Positions 15,606 to 23,113 are shown, counted from the first letter of the stretch. The stretch is DNA of 53,922 bases from a virus (IMGVR_UViG_3300040806_002192:1-53922), one strand, 5' to 3'. Notes: generated from the letters alone by a model not told the origin. Numbers and translations: made by a program.

Positions 15606-17308
15606 TATTCCCAGGGCATTGATTCGTTACTAAAGGTAGTTAAAGGCATATAATCTCCTGAAGCATGATTCCATTTAAAATGTGCTTCCGCTTGATTTTC
15701 TCCTAAGTTTTGAAATTTTACTTTAAGTACTTTGACTTTCACTGAATTATTAGTATAGTCTCTATGTACTAGTAACCCGTGATAAGACGCATCATACCAT
15801 TCTCCCCCTCCTTTGATATTATACATAGTGGGTTCGTCCATAGTACCATCGTCTTTTTTGTACATTTTAGTTGGGTGTGCTACAACAACCACTAGAACGT
15901 CATACTTTTTTGCAAAAGCTTCTATTCTAGCTAAATATTCCATTGTTGCGTCTGGTATAGACATATCAGAAGCACCTTTCATTTTAACTTTATTGTAAGG
16001 ATCAATTACTAAACATTTAATGCCTTTTCTTTTAACTAATTCCGCACCTTTTTTAAGAACTGTATCTAAGTCATATCGTTCCGCTTCTATAAAATAAAAA
16101 TTATCATTTACAACTTCAAAGCAACGATTCCACTTTTCAGAGCCTAAATCGCTTTCTTTAGGCATCCAACCGCCAATCTTTCTAATTAATTTATGCGCAT
16201 GTAAAAACGTGGGTTTATTTTCCGGTGAAGCAAAAGCTGTTTTCCAACCATATTTCATTTGGTAACCCACAGCCATTCGATCAACAAAATCAGACTTGCC
16301 AGAGCTAGGCACACCTGTAACGGTGATGAATTGTCCTGTGTAAGTACTGAATATGCTATCAAAGTTATCAAGACCGATTTGATACCCAGGTTTAAAACCT
16401 TCATAAATAAATTCTTCAAGTTCTTCATTTATATCTCCTACTGTTACAACGTTCTCTAAAGGAACGGGTTGTGCATTATGTATAGCATCGCGAACAGCGT
16501 TCCTACCATTAGCAATAATAAGCTCATTAGCATCTTTATACTCTCCGAAACTTGCCAGCCAGCATACCTCCGCCCCAAAGCGACGTATAAGTTCTTGTTG
16601 TAAATTTTGACCAGCTTCATCAGAGTCCGTAGCGAGTATGATTTTTGATTTATTTTCAAAATACTCAATACAGTTATCAAGGTAATCAAGATTAAGCCGG
16701 TTAAGTGTAGCACCATTTGGTACGGAAACAACATTATGTATGCCAGCTTCATATAAAGATAAAGCATCCATTTCACCTTCCACAATAACGCACCAGTCGT
16801 GGCCAACAATATTATCGAGATTATAAAAGATTTTTTCGGCGTCCTTAACAAGTTTGAAATTTTTCCTACCATCTCTATATTTTATATTTATTAATTCTTT
16901 ATTTATAAAATAATTAAATTGGATTGTATTTTCATTCTTTCCCGTTTGAGGCATCCATTCTATACCTTCAGATACTTTTAAATGTTTAAGGGTAGATTGT
17001 GATATTCCTCTACCCTCAAACCATTTAATTGCTTTGTCAGACAGATTAGTAGTGTTTTTCCATTCAGGTCTAACATAAACTTTATCGCTGCCGCCTTTTC
17101 TTTTAAAGGTATGCAATTGAAATACTTCATCGCAATTCATACAAGTACCGAGACCACGTTCCCAATCATACATAGCGCATTTTGCCTTACGATTTTCAGG
17201 TTTCCTATCATGTGAACATTTAGGGCATACACCTTCCTTCTTGCCAACTTCAAGGTCATATTGATTGAACTGGTCAATCGTAAATCCATTGATCTCTGTT
17301 GTATTCAT
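15605..17308 (-). CDS. T7 gp4-type DNA primase-helicase
   Basis: 567 residues. An N-terminal zinc-binding primase domain (C28/C31 and C56/C59) is followed by a TOPRIM domain with EGE at 177-179 and ATDSDEAG at 226-233, then a DnaB/RecA-like hexameric helicase with Walker A GVPSSGKS (332-339) and Walker B LVIDP (D436). The length equals that of T7 gp4 (566). It unwinds DNA and makes primers at the fork. It is the central replication gene of this leftward block, and SSB-like, exonuclease and annealing genes lie upstream. The start follows a stop codon directly (TAAATG), without a Shine-Dalgarno sequence. Confidence 0.95.
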   Translation of the reverse strand: MNTTEINGFTIDQFNQYDLEVGKKEGVCPKCSHDRKPENRKAKCAMYDWERGLGTCMNCDEVFQLHTFKRKGGSDKVYVRPEWKNTTNLSDKAIKWFEGRGISQSTLKHLKVSEGIEWMPQTGKNENTIQFNYFINKELINIKYRDGRKNFKLVKDAEKIFYNLDNIVGHDWCVIVEGEMDALSLYEAGIHNVVSVPNGATLNRLNLDYLDNCIEYFENKSKIILATDSDEAGQNLQQELIRRFGAEVCWLASFGEYKDANELIIANGRNAVRDAIHNAQPVPLENVVTVGDINEELEEFIYEGFKPGYQIGLDNFDSIFSTYTGQFITVTGVPSSGKSDFVDRMAVGYQMKYGWKTAFASPENKPTFLHAHKLIRKIGGWMPKESDLGSEKWNRCFEVVNDNFYFIEAERYDLDTVLKKGAELVKRKGIKCLVIDPYNKVKMKGASDMSIPDATMEYLARIEAFAKKYDVLVVVVAHPTKMYKKDDGTMDEPTMYNIKGGGEWYDASYHGLLVHRDYTNNSVKVKVLKVKFQNLGENQAEAHFKWNHASGDYMPLTTFSNESMPWE

Positions 17309-17377
17309 TTAATCTTCAATTAAAGTTATTTCACCGTCTTCGTTATACTCTGCGTACAAATAATCTTCTTCGTACAT
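17309..17377 (-). CDS. Acidic 22-residue microprotein (tentative)
   Basis: This tiny frame (MYEEDYLYAEYNEDGE at the start) exactly fills the gap between the SSB-like gene and the primase gene. Its ATG overlaps the SSB stop as TAATG and its stop abuts the primase ATG. The junctions suggest translation, at least as a coupling device, but the length gives little statistical support. Confidence 0.35.
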   Translation of the reverse strand: MYEEDYLYAEYNEDGEITLIED

Positions 17378-17691
17378 TAGAAAGGTAAATCAGGTTCTGC
17401 TGGCGCTTGCATTTGCACGGATGCTTGCTGAGGTGTATTTTCTCTAGCAGCTGTTGCAACATTTTCACCATTAGTCCAAACTACTTTAACATTACCAAGA
17501 TATTGCTTTTGCATTTTAGCATCTCTCTCTTCTTTAGTTTGTTCTGTCATAATATAACCAGAGTCGCCATATTGTCCTGGTTCATCGTTTAAAACGATAC
17601 TTACAGGATAATACTTTCCTTTTTTACCTTCGTAAATTTTTGACTTATCAATTTTTGTTAAGTCAATGTTTGCTGAAATAATACTTGCCAT
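17377..17691 (-). CDS. Single-stranded-DNA-binding-like protein with SSB-type C-terminal tip
   Basis: 104 residues. The N-terminal two thirds is compact with beta-strand-like alternation (an OB fold is plausible), followed by a low-complexity Gln/Pro/Ala linker and the acidic-aromatic end EPDLPF. A flexible linker ending in an acidic tip with a terminal Phe (E. coli DDIPF) is the hallmark by which bacterial SSB recruits partner proteins. The context between primase-helicase and recombination exonuclease supports a ssDNA-binding role. The OB fold itself was not verified. It is linked by TAATG overlaps on both sides. Confidence 0.7.
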   Translation of the reverse strand: MASIISANIDLTKIDKSKIYEGKKGKYYPVSIVLNDEPGQYGDSGYIMTEQTKEERDAKMQKQYLGNVKVVWTNGENVATAARENTPQQASVQMQAPAEPDLPF

Positions 17692-17858
17692 TAGTATGTA
17701 GCTAATTGATTAAACATTCTTCTTAACTGGTCTTTGTTAGCTCCAGTAACTCTACGTAAATTATCCACAGCCTTAACATGATTTTGTTTGCTGTAAAAAT
17801 TGTTAATACTAGTTGTTACTCCTGTAACATCACAAGTTCTTTTTCTTGTTCTTGCCAT
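17691..17858 (-). CDS. Hypothetical basic 55-residue protein
   Basis: Begins MARTRKRTCDVTGVTTSINN and continues with a helical Arg/Asn/Gln-rich part. The stop overlaps the SSB-like start as TAATG. The start is 16 bases after the exonuclease stop. The basic N terminus and short helices suggest nucleic-acid binding, but no family is recognised. Confidence 0.65.
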   Translation of the reverse strand: MARTRKRTCDVTGVTTSINNFYSKQNHVKAVDNLRRVTGANKDQLRRMFNQLATY

Positions 17859-17873
17859 AATAAATAAATTAAA

Positions 17874-18605
17874 TTAAAGTGTTTTGGAGATATAATATTG
17901 GCTAAAATCTCCTTCGCCATTTACAAAAAATTCGTTATAAGCCTGTACGGCTCTAGCAACTTTATTTGAACCTGAATGCATGAATTTATCACTACAATCA
18001 AATAAACCAAGTTGCTTAGTGTTTTTATCAATTACAATAAAAACAAGTTCGTAGCCAAACATTTTTGAATAAATGTATGCCTGACTGTCGTAATTATATT
18101 TATAAGCGCTACTTTGAAAAGCATTTATATTTCCAGTAGTTTTTAAATCAACTACTAATTGATGCGAATGGTTTATAATATCCGCTTTGCCTTTCCACAT
18201 CATGCCCTCGAGCTCTACCAAACCAGGTACCTCATATTCAACTTTGCCCTCTTGAATTAAATCTTTAAATAATTCATTGTCTAACACTGTTTCCCTCATT
18301 AGTTCAATATCATCGGCTTCTTTTTCTAACAAACAAATATCTCCGCCTGATAATTCTTTATAAAGTTTAGTGTTGCGCGTACTCGATTTAATTATTTTGT
18401 ACTTATCAAGTTTGTGAGGCTCAAGGATGCACGTGTGAAAATAACCACCAATAACCAGTGCGGGAGATGGTGGTGTTTGCTTCTTAAAATCAAGAGGATT
18501 ATTTAATAATGCTGATATATCAGAATTACTTAGGTATTGTTTTCCAAACTCACCGTAATAATTCTCATCATCACGCAGATTATTTAATATCTCTTGTTTA
18601 TCCAT
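17874..18605 (-). CDS. RecE/exodeoxyribonuclease VIII-like PD-(D/E)XK exonuclease
   Basis: 243 residues. ALVIGGYFHTCILEP (about 49-63) is the conserved N-terminal motif of the RecE/YqaJ-like exonuclease families. GKADIINH supplies the active-site Asp and VVDLKTT the (D/E)xK. SQAYIYSKMFGYE is the trailing Gln/Tyr motif. Such enzymes resect dsDNA ends 5' to 3' and work with a single-strand annealing protein. The ERF-family gene immediately upstream overlaps it by 8 bases, giving a phage recombination pair comparable to RecE/RecT or lambda Exo/Beta. It probably acts in concatemer formation and repair. Confidence 0.88.
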   Translation of the reverse strand: MDKQEILNNLRDDENYYGEFGKQYLSNSDISALLNNPLDFKKQTPPSPALVIGGYFHTCILEPHKLDKYKIIKSSTRNTKLYKELSGGDICLLEKEADDIELMRETVLDNELFKDLIQEGKVEYEVPGLVELEGMMWKGKADIINHSHQLVVDLKTTGNINAFQSSAYKYNYDSQAYIYSKMFGYELVFIVIDKNTKQLGLFDCSDKFMHSGSNKVARAVQAYNEFFVNGEGDFSQYYISKTL

Positions 18606-19131
18606 TCTGTAATTGTTTAAGAGCAGTTGGCTCTATGTCATATTTATCTTGCAACGTTTTTAATAATCCCCCATTTGATAAAAACTTTTTAGCTTTGTCA
18701 AGATTATCAGATGTTATTTTGGGTTTACGTGTAGCCCCGTGGTCATTTGTAGCGTCCGCATCTGCAGTATCATCTATTAATAGTAAATTACCAAGCGCAT
18801 ATTTTTTAGCGTAACTAGAAGCACTCCCAAACTGCTGAGGTGTGGCCATACCTTTTTGGTGTAGATCAACACCCACAATAGCTGTAGAGTGTATTGCGCT
18901 GTTATCTTCTATATCAAACATAGTTGCTTTCGTTTCTATTATAGGCAATTGATCTGTATGTATATACTTTTCATCAATAGTAAAATACACACGGTATTTT
19001 TCGTTCATTGGTTTCAATGCCTCCAGTATATCTTCAGCTGATCTGAAGTTGTACTTGCCAAAAGAATTGAATCTAGATTTTTTGGCTTTAAACTCAATTT
19101 GAATTTTACTTAATTTTTCTGCTGTTGTCAT
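18598..19131 (-). CDS. erf: ERF-family single-strand annealing protein
   Basis: About 177 residues. FGKYNFRSAEDILEALKP near the N terminus and PQQFGSASSYAKKYALGNLL in the middle are the signature segments of the ERF annealing-protein superfamily. An acidic DDTADADA stretch follows. The protein anneals complementary single strands exposed by the RecE-like exonuclease encoded next to it. I chose the ATG at 19131 because it overlaps the upstream stop as ATGA, the junction common in this operon. An ATG at 19152 would add seven residues. Confidence 0.88.
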   Translation of the reverse strand: MTTAEKLSKIQIEFKAKKSRFNSFGKYNFRSAEDILEALKPMNEKYRVYFTIDEKYIHTDQLPIIETKATMFDIEDNSAIHSTAIVGVDLHQKGMATPQQFGSASSYAKKYALGNLLLIDDTADADATNDHGATRKPKITSDNLDKAKKFLSNGGLLKTLQDKYDIEPTALKQLQNG

Positions 19132-19364
19132 ATTATATTTAATTTGTGCCATTTCACATTATCCATTCTAAGTGCTCTAGTCATATACTTACCTTTAATA
19201 TAATAAGTATTGTGATAATCAGCTTCAATTTTCTGATTTAAATTAATGTCCGAAGGACTATTATCAATGTTGTAATAACTAAGCTCTTCAGATAAATTAG
19301 ATGCGTCGCCTCTATCAATTATGTCGTCTTCGATGTCGTATAATCTATTAATGTTATTATTCAT
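19128..19364 (-). CDS. Hypothetical acidic 78-residue protein
   Basis: Asn/Asp/Tyr-rich, starting MNNNINRLYDIEDDIIDRGD, with no recognisable fold. It lies between the sigma-factor gene and the ERF gene and ends in an ATGA overlap with the latter, so it is part of the recombination operon. Confidence 0.6.
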   Translation of the reverse strand: MNNNINRLYDIEDDIIDRGDASNLSEELSYYNIDNSPSDINLNQKIEADYHNTYYIKGKYMTRALRMDNVKWHKLNII

Positions 19365-19387
19365 AGGTATAATATATATTACATAAA

Positions 19388-19408
19388 AATAGTATTAAGT
19401 ATACTATT
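19388..19408 (-). terminator. Hairpin at the end of the sigma-factor gene (possible attenuator)
   Basis: AATAGTAT (19388-19395) and ATACTATT (19401-19408) are perfect 8-bp arms around a 5-base loop. Read leftward the stem is followed by TTT and A/T-rich sequence. The sigma-factor stop codon (19404-19406) lies inside the stem. The stem is weak because it is AT-rich, so it may be only a partial terminator before the recombination genes. Confidence 0.4.
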
Positions 19409-20135
19409 CTTGTAGATAATTTTGAATTATTTCTTTAACTTCTTCATTTTGTAACTTTTTTAAAGCTTCCGCTTTTTTCTTTTTAACCCATATTTCAGAT
19501 TTGTTAGCCCATTCAGCTATTTTAGCAACACTGAGCTTTTTGTCATAAGGCTCATCAATACCATAATATTTACATATGATACCTTTTTCCATGGGTGTTA
19601 AATATTTATCCATAACTTTATTTAAAAAGTCATTTAATAAATCATTATCATAACTGGAAACTTCGTTTGCAATATCTAAATAATAATCATTAAAGAAAGA
19701 AGAAAACGTTCTTGTTAAGAATATATCGGTTTGATAATTCATATCGTATTTTCCTCCGTGTGTGGTTCCGTGAGGCTTTTCTGTGTAATATGCCTCTGGA
19801 ATTCTAATAGTGTCTCTATCGCGAGCTATGGCTCTTCTAATACCGTTTTTTATGTTCAATTTTAAATAATTTGTTATAACAGCGGGTTTTTCATCGTCAT
19901 CTGCTTTATCTATTATATCCCAGTTTAATTTTTTCCATGCTTTATAAAAAGAACAATAACCTTCTTGTAATAAATCTGTAAGATCAAGTACGCCTATTCG
20001 AGGGTATGATCTTTCAAAGATATTAGCTAAAGATTTTGGCCATTCTATATAAGGAGACCTTAATGGGTCAATTCTGTGATATGATTTTAGATTATTTAGA
20101 TGCGATTTATATGTAGCGTGGCTGTACCATTTCAT
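19404..20135 (-). CDS. Phage-encoded sigma-70-like RNA polymerase sigma factor
   Basis: 243 residues. The N-terminal half matches sigma region 2: LTDLLQEGYCSFYKAWKKLN (53-72), then a TNYLKLNIKNGIRRAIARDR stretch leading to DTIRIPE, closely parallel to the IRRAIA...RTIRIP of primary sigma factors. The C-terminal part (about 180-235) matches region 4, with LTPMEKGIICKYYGI, a helix-turn-helix with SVAKIAEWANKSEIWVKKK and the AL..L ending. It should bind host core RNA polymerase and direct it to phage promoters. The repeated bipartite motif at 23.5-26.6 kb or unseen late promoters are candidate targets. The gene is preceded by a 70-residue gene with a 4-base ATGA overlap. Confidence 0.82.
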   Translation of the reverse strand: MKWYSHATYKSHLNNLKSYHRIDPLRSPYIEWPKSLANIFERSYPRIGVLDLTDLLQEGYCSFYKAWKKLNWDIIDKADDDEKPAVITNYLKLNIKNGIRRAIARDRDTIRIPEAYYTEKPHGTTHGGKYDMNYQTDIFLTRTFSSFFNDYYLDIANEVSSYDNDLLNDFLNKVMDKYLTPMEKGIICKYYGIDEPYDKKLSVAKIAEWANKSEIWVKKKKAEALKKLQNEEVKEIIQNYLQE

Positions 20136-20344
20136 GTATCTAGTATTCTTAATCTTCTACTATATTTTCTTATAAGCTCTGCCTTTCTTTTAAGCAGCTT
20201 TACTGGAATCCTATTTTTTATTGAGGACTCTAATACTTCTTGTATTATTTCGTTTCGTAGTTGCATTATTCTTTCAAAAAGAAAATCTTTATGATCTTTT
20301 TTTCTTGTGCAAAGAATTGTTTTGTTTCCTATTTTTATTTTCAT
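20132..20344 (-). CDS. Small very basic protein upstream of the sigma factor
   Basis: 70 residues, rich in Lys, Arg and Ile, predicted as two helices. It overlaps the sigma-factor start by 4 bases (ATGA), so the two are coupled. It might be a DNA- or RNA-polymerase-binding accessory factor, but this rests on position and charge only. Confidence 0.6.
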   Translation of the reverse strand: MKIKIGNKTILCTRKKDHKDFLFERIMQLRNEIIQEVLESSIKNRIPVKLLKRKAELIRKYSRRLRILDT

Positions 20345-20368
20345 TTTGAAAATCTTTTATTTTTTTAG

Positions 20369-20385
20369 CAACGCCGAAAGCGTTG
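20369..20385 (-). other. GC-rich hairpin in the leader of the sigma operon
   Basis: CAACGC (20369-20374), a CGAAA loop and GCGTTG (20380-20385) form a perfect 6-bp stem that stands out in AT-rich sequence. On the leftward transcript it is followed by A residues rather than T, so it is not a standard terminator. It lies 25 bases upstream of the ATG at 20344 and could be an RNA-processing or translational control element. Confidence 0.4.
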
Positions 20386-20419
20386 GTGTATAGCAAATGT
20401 CTGTATTGTTTTATTGCGC

Positions 20420-20575
20420 TCATAACCAGTTAATTATAATGTTTATAGATATTAATATATTTGTTATAACAGCCTGTGCTATTAATAACGTTCTTACAAA
20501 AGCAACAGTATCTGCGTTTTCTGCCGCTTTTTCACCTAAAGCTTTAGCCCATATTCTCCATATTTTTTTTAACAT
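20420..20575 (-). CDS. Small single-span membrane protein
   Basis: 51 residues. A basic amphipathic N terminus (MLKKIWRIWAKALGEKAAEN) is followed by a hydrophobic segment from about 27 to 51. Its ATG overlaps the stop of the upstream 53-residue gene. A positively charged head with a C-terminal membrane helix is typical of small phage membrane proteins of unknown role. Confidence 0.65.
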   Translation of the reverse strand: MLKKIWRIWAKALGEKAAENADTVAFVRTLLIAQAVITNILISINIIINWL

Positions 20576-20730
20576 ATTTCTTCAAAATCAATTATTGCTT
20601 CATTACTAAAGTATTTTAATATGCCGGCAACTGTAGCGTCTTGAACGTGATCAGCTACTTGCGTATTAATTAAAAATTCGTCGTGACCATATTTTGGACA
20701 GTCAACAATTAGCTTACATAATATACTCAT
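20569..20730 (-). CDS. Hypothetical 53-residue protein
   Basis: Begins MSILCKLIVDCPKYGHDEFL. Mixed, acidic toward the C terminus (IIDFEEIC). It overlaps both neighbours by a few bases in the ATGA style. No family recognised. Confidence 0.55.
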   Translation of the reverse strand: MSILCKLIVDCPKYGHDEFLINTQVADHVQDATVAGILKYFSNEAIIDFEEIC

Positions 20731-20900
20731 TTTAATACGTCTGACCAGTGTTCTTTTTCTTCAATATAAGTTATACCACCTTTATTAAAATATAAATCTT
20801 TATATTTATTAAAGCTATTTGGTATACTACCAATCTGATAAGGTTTAAATGTAATTGTTCGGTTGTCCATTGTACTTGTTAATTTAATTTTTTTATTCAT
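20727..20900 (-). CDS. Hypothetical 57-residue protein
   Basis: Begins MNKKIKLTSTMDNRTITFKP. Basic N terminus, aromatic-rich middle. An internal Met at residue 11 is an alternative start. It overlaps the downstream gene by 4 bases and the upstream membrane-protein gene by 8. Confidence 0.5.
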   Translation of the reverse strand: MNKKIKLTSTMDNRTITFKPYQIGSIPNSFNKYKDLYFNKGGITYIEEKEHWSDVLK

Positions 20901-21132
20901 TTGTTTTTGTTATTAATGCGAAAAATAATACTTTTAATATTGTGCCTAAAAATATGCCAATAGCAATATCGATTTTTTCTATGCCTAATTTATAAAATAA
21001 ATAAATTACAGATGCGTCAATACTTAGCATAAGTATCATTGATACCATTACAAAGATACCAAAAAAATCTTTAATATAAAAAATTAATAAAGCAATTGAT
21101 AATAATAATAAACTTAATATAACACTATTCAT
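20893..21132 (-). CDS. Small membrane protein with about three hydrophobic segments
   Basis: 79 residues from the ATG at 21132, chosen because it overlaps the ligase stop. An upstream ATG at 21171 would read through the ligase end in another frame. Almost the whole protein is hydrophobic: segments around 3-20, 24-45 and 53-74, separated by short charged turns. No catalytic motif. It may be a small transporter-like or envelope-disturbing protein. Confidence 0.6.
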   Translation of the reverse strand: MNSVILSLLLLSIALLIFYIKDFFGIFVMVSMILMLSIDASVIYLFYKLGIEKIDIAIGIFLGTILKVLFFALITKTNE

Positions 21133-21991
21133 AATTACGTAATGCTTTAGCTCGAGGGAAACGATAAGCACCGGCTGGTGTGCGCTCGAAGTACTCGAAT
21201 GTTAGTTGTTTGCCAATATAGGATGCTCTGTTGTGCCAGATGCCTTGACGATCAAGTATTGTAAGTGATGGCCAAGGTACTTCAACTACTCGATTGTCTG
21301 AATCAACACCGATGAATTTGCCAAGACCGTTTTTGAATTTGCCGCGGCCTTCAATGTAATCAGTGATCGTGATCTCGGTGTCCGACCAGTCTTTGACTTT
21401 TTGTAGTGTGTAGCTTCGTTTTTGTTCATAAGGTTTGTTTTGCCTGAGCATAGAGCCTTCGTAGCCATTTGCTTTGTTTTGTTTGTGAAATTTGTTTAGT
21501 TTAGTTTCTGAGTAAATAACTTTAGTATCAACCTCGTGGGTAAACTTAAGTTTGTATTTGCTTTTAAGACTTGTAATAGCAAGTGTACGATCAATAAAAT
21601 CAACATTAGAAAAGCCTGTTGTTTCAAATAAATCGTAGCAATGGAATTGCAAATAACTTGCTGCTTCAAATTTATCTTGTTGTGTCGGTTTTTGTTTACG
21701 AACAAGAGAAATTATTTTGTTGAAATTGTTTTTAAACCTATGATTGTAAAGCTCGCCATCAAGAATAAGATAAGGATTATCAGCAAAAAGTGGTTTAAGC
21801 TCAGTGAGTATATGTTTACAATTGTAGAATTGCTTACCGTTTCTGCTAAATGCTCCATTGGCTGTAATGTAGCAGCGAACGCCGTCGAGCTTAGGTTGAA
21901 TAAATAATGTTTGATCATAGTCAATTTGTTTTGATACTGGGTGCGCCAGCATTGGTTTAAAGTTTGTCATATTCTTTTTTAAGTTTGTCAT
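21125..21991 (-). CDS. ATP-dependent DNA ligase
   Basis: 288 residues. The adenylation motif KLDG (K34) and the nucleotidyltransferase motifs DGELY, EGSMLRQ and LQKVKDW occur in the expected order, followed by a short C-terminal OB-like domain. The size matches compact phage ligases of the T7 kind, only somewhat shorter. It seals nicks during replication and recombination using ATP. The start is ambiguous: ATGs at 21991 and 21970 lie in a direct repeat of ATGACAAACTT; the later one would give the shorter overlap with the upstream gene. Confidence 0.93.
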   Translation of the reverse strand: MTNLKKNMTNFKPMLAHPVSKQIDYDQTLFIQPKLDGVRCYITANGAFSRNGKQFYNCKHILTELKPLFADNPYLILDGELYNHRFKNNFNKIISLVRKQKPTQQDKFEAASYLQFHCYDLFETTGFSNVDFIDRTLAITSLKSKYKLKFTHEVDTKVIYSETKLNKFHKQNKANGYEGSMLRQNKPYEQKRSYTLQKVKDWSDTEITITDYIEGRGKFKNGLGKFIGVDSDNRVVEVPWPSLTILDRQGIWHNRASYIGKQLTFEYFERTPAGAYRFPRAKALRNYE

Positions 21992-22265
21992 ATATTTCTT
22001 GTAGTTCAGTTAATAATTCGTATTTTTCTTCATTTAGTAATTTTGATCTTTGATCGTCGAGTTGCTGTAATTGCATGTATAATATATCTTTACGATCAAT
22101 ATGCTTTATGTTTCCAAAGCCATCTACTTGGTGGTGAAAAAATTCTTGAGGGCTCATTGGTTCCCATGATTGTGGTGCAGGTTCTTCTTCAAAAAGTTTT
22201 TCTAATTTTTTGCTAACTTTGTCAGCAATAAGCTGAGCAAGCTTTTCTAATTCTTTGTTAGTCAT
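21957..22265 (-). CDS. Hypothetical coiled-coil protein
   Basis: 102 residues from the ATG at 22265, which overlaps the upstream stop. Longer versions would begin inside the upstream gene. The N-terminal helix (KLAQLIADKVSKKLEKLFEE) and C-terminal helix (QQLDDQRSKLLNEEKYELL region) are amphipathic, flanking a Pro/Phe/His-containing centre. No family recognised. Confidence 0.6.
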   Translation of the reverse strand: MTNKELEKLAQLIADKVSKKLEKLFEEEPAPQSWEPMSPQEFFHHQVDGFGNIKHIDRKDILYMQLQQLDDQRSKLLNEEKYELLTELQEIYDKLKKEYDKL

Positions 22266-22584
22266 CTGTATCCTCGTTATCGTTAATCCATTGCTCAATT
22301 TCATACTCAGGCATAAACTCTTCAATATCAGATATATGTACTTCTGAATTAGGGCCTAATTCCATGATACGATCCATAATATCATTAAATGATGGCGGAT
22401 AATAAAATATACTATTTTCCCAGTCAATGTCTACGTCGTGGTCATATGGTGTATCTTTCATAAGATATACGTCATATCCATCTGCTGTGGTGCGTGTACT
22501 AATTTCAAAATCATAGCTATCATGCTTATAATCTTCGGTAATTGTAATGTTTAATTTTTGTTGTAATTTTTCAATTGCAGTCAT
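22258..22584 (-). CDS. Hypothetical acidic protein
   Basis: 108 residues with a strong net negative charge, especially in the C terminus (ending DNEDTDD). Small acidic phage early proteins can mimic DNA and inhibit host DNA-binding enzymes, but there is no specific motif here. Downstream gene overlap is 8 bases. Confidence 0.6.
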   Translation of the reverse strand: MTAIEKLQQKLNITITEDYKHDSYDFEISTRTTADGYDVYLMKDTPYDHDVDIDWENSIFYYPPSFNDIMDRIMELGPNSEVHISDIEEFMPEYEIEQWINDNEDTDD

Positions 22585-22590
22585 ATATAT

Positions 22591-22833
22591 TTATTTAGTT
22601 AATTGTTTTGCATAATAAGTTTCATAAGGTATAGAATTTGTATCATCTACAAGTTCAGCAATACGTTTCCACACTCTAAGCTCATTTATATGATACATAC
22701 ATTGATGCATATTTAATTCTGGAAATGCACCTTTGCGTCGTTTTCTAAATAGATCACGCGCCATTAATCTGTGATTAGCCATTTTGGCTATCAGCTTTGA
22801 TTCAATTCTTAAGTCAATTTGTTTTTTAGTCAT
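22591..22833 (-). CDS. Hypothetical basic 80-residue protein
   Basis: Rich in Arg, Lys and Met, with helices such as MANHRLMARDLFRKRRKG. It lies between the tRNA-like element and the acidic 108-residue gene, six bases from the latter. Probably nucleic-acid binding by charge. No family recognised. Confidence 0.6.
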   Translation of the reverse strand: MTKKQIDLRIESKLIAKMANHRLMARDLFRKRRKGAFPELNMHQCMYHINELRVWKRIAELVDDTNSIPYETYYAKQLTK

Positions 22834-22846
22834 AATTTTAATTTAG

Positions 22847-22922
22847 TGGACGTGGGAGGAGTCGAACCTCCGTTTGTTGATAGTGTACTTTCGAACTTTG
22901 TCAACACTTACCCGTCACGCCC
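22847..22922 (-). tRNA. tRNA-like element with canonical acceptor and T arms but no D arm
   Basis: Read leftward from 22922: acceptor strand GGGCGTG pairs with CACGTCC (22848-22854) with one G-T pair, a discriminator A follows, and the T arm is GGAGG-TTCGACT-CCTCC. The total of 76 bases is tRNA-sized and no CCA is encoded. In the middle no D stem can be drawn. The only good helix is TGTTGA with TCAACA (5-6 bp), closing a 20-base loop instead of a 7-base anticodon loop, so no anticodon can be assigned. It could be a decayed tRNA, a tmRNA-like tRNA domain, or a tRNA mimic used as a processing or regulatory signal. The first G is the last base of the UAG stop of the upstream gene. Confidence 0.6.
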
Positions 22923-23113
22923 TATTTTCTTCGCCAAGCTCTGTGAACATTTGCACTTGTAGCTTGATCAACGATTTGTACTTCTAATACTTGTTTGTTT
23001 GCAATGATTGGCACATAACTATATAATTGTGTATCAGAGCATTGCACACATTTATTATAGCCAAGATCAATTCTTGCTTGTGGCATTACTTTGCCACATC
23101 TACAATATTTCAT
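22922..23113 (-). CDS. Small zinc-ribbon-like protein ending at the tRNA-like element
   Basis: 63 residues. Cys residues at 4 and 6 (CRC) and a CVQC pair at 22/25 suggest a small zinc ribbon, followed by a beta-like Val/Ile segment and a basic end (HRAWRRK). Its TAG stop shares a base with the 5' end of the tRNA-like element. It overlaps the upstream gene by 4 bases. No specific function recognised. Confidence 0.6.
   Translation of the reverse strand: MKYCRCGKVMPQARIDLGYNKCVQCSDTQLYSYVPIIANKQVLEVQIVDQATSANVHRAWRRK

Noticed and set aside
20369-20385. Intrinsic terminator at the GC hairpin
   Set aside because: On the leftward transcript the stem is followed by an A run, and the T run lies on the wrong side, so it does not qualify.
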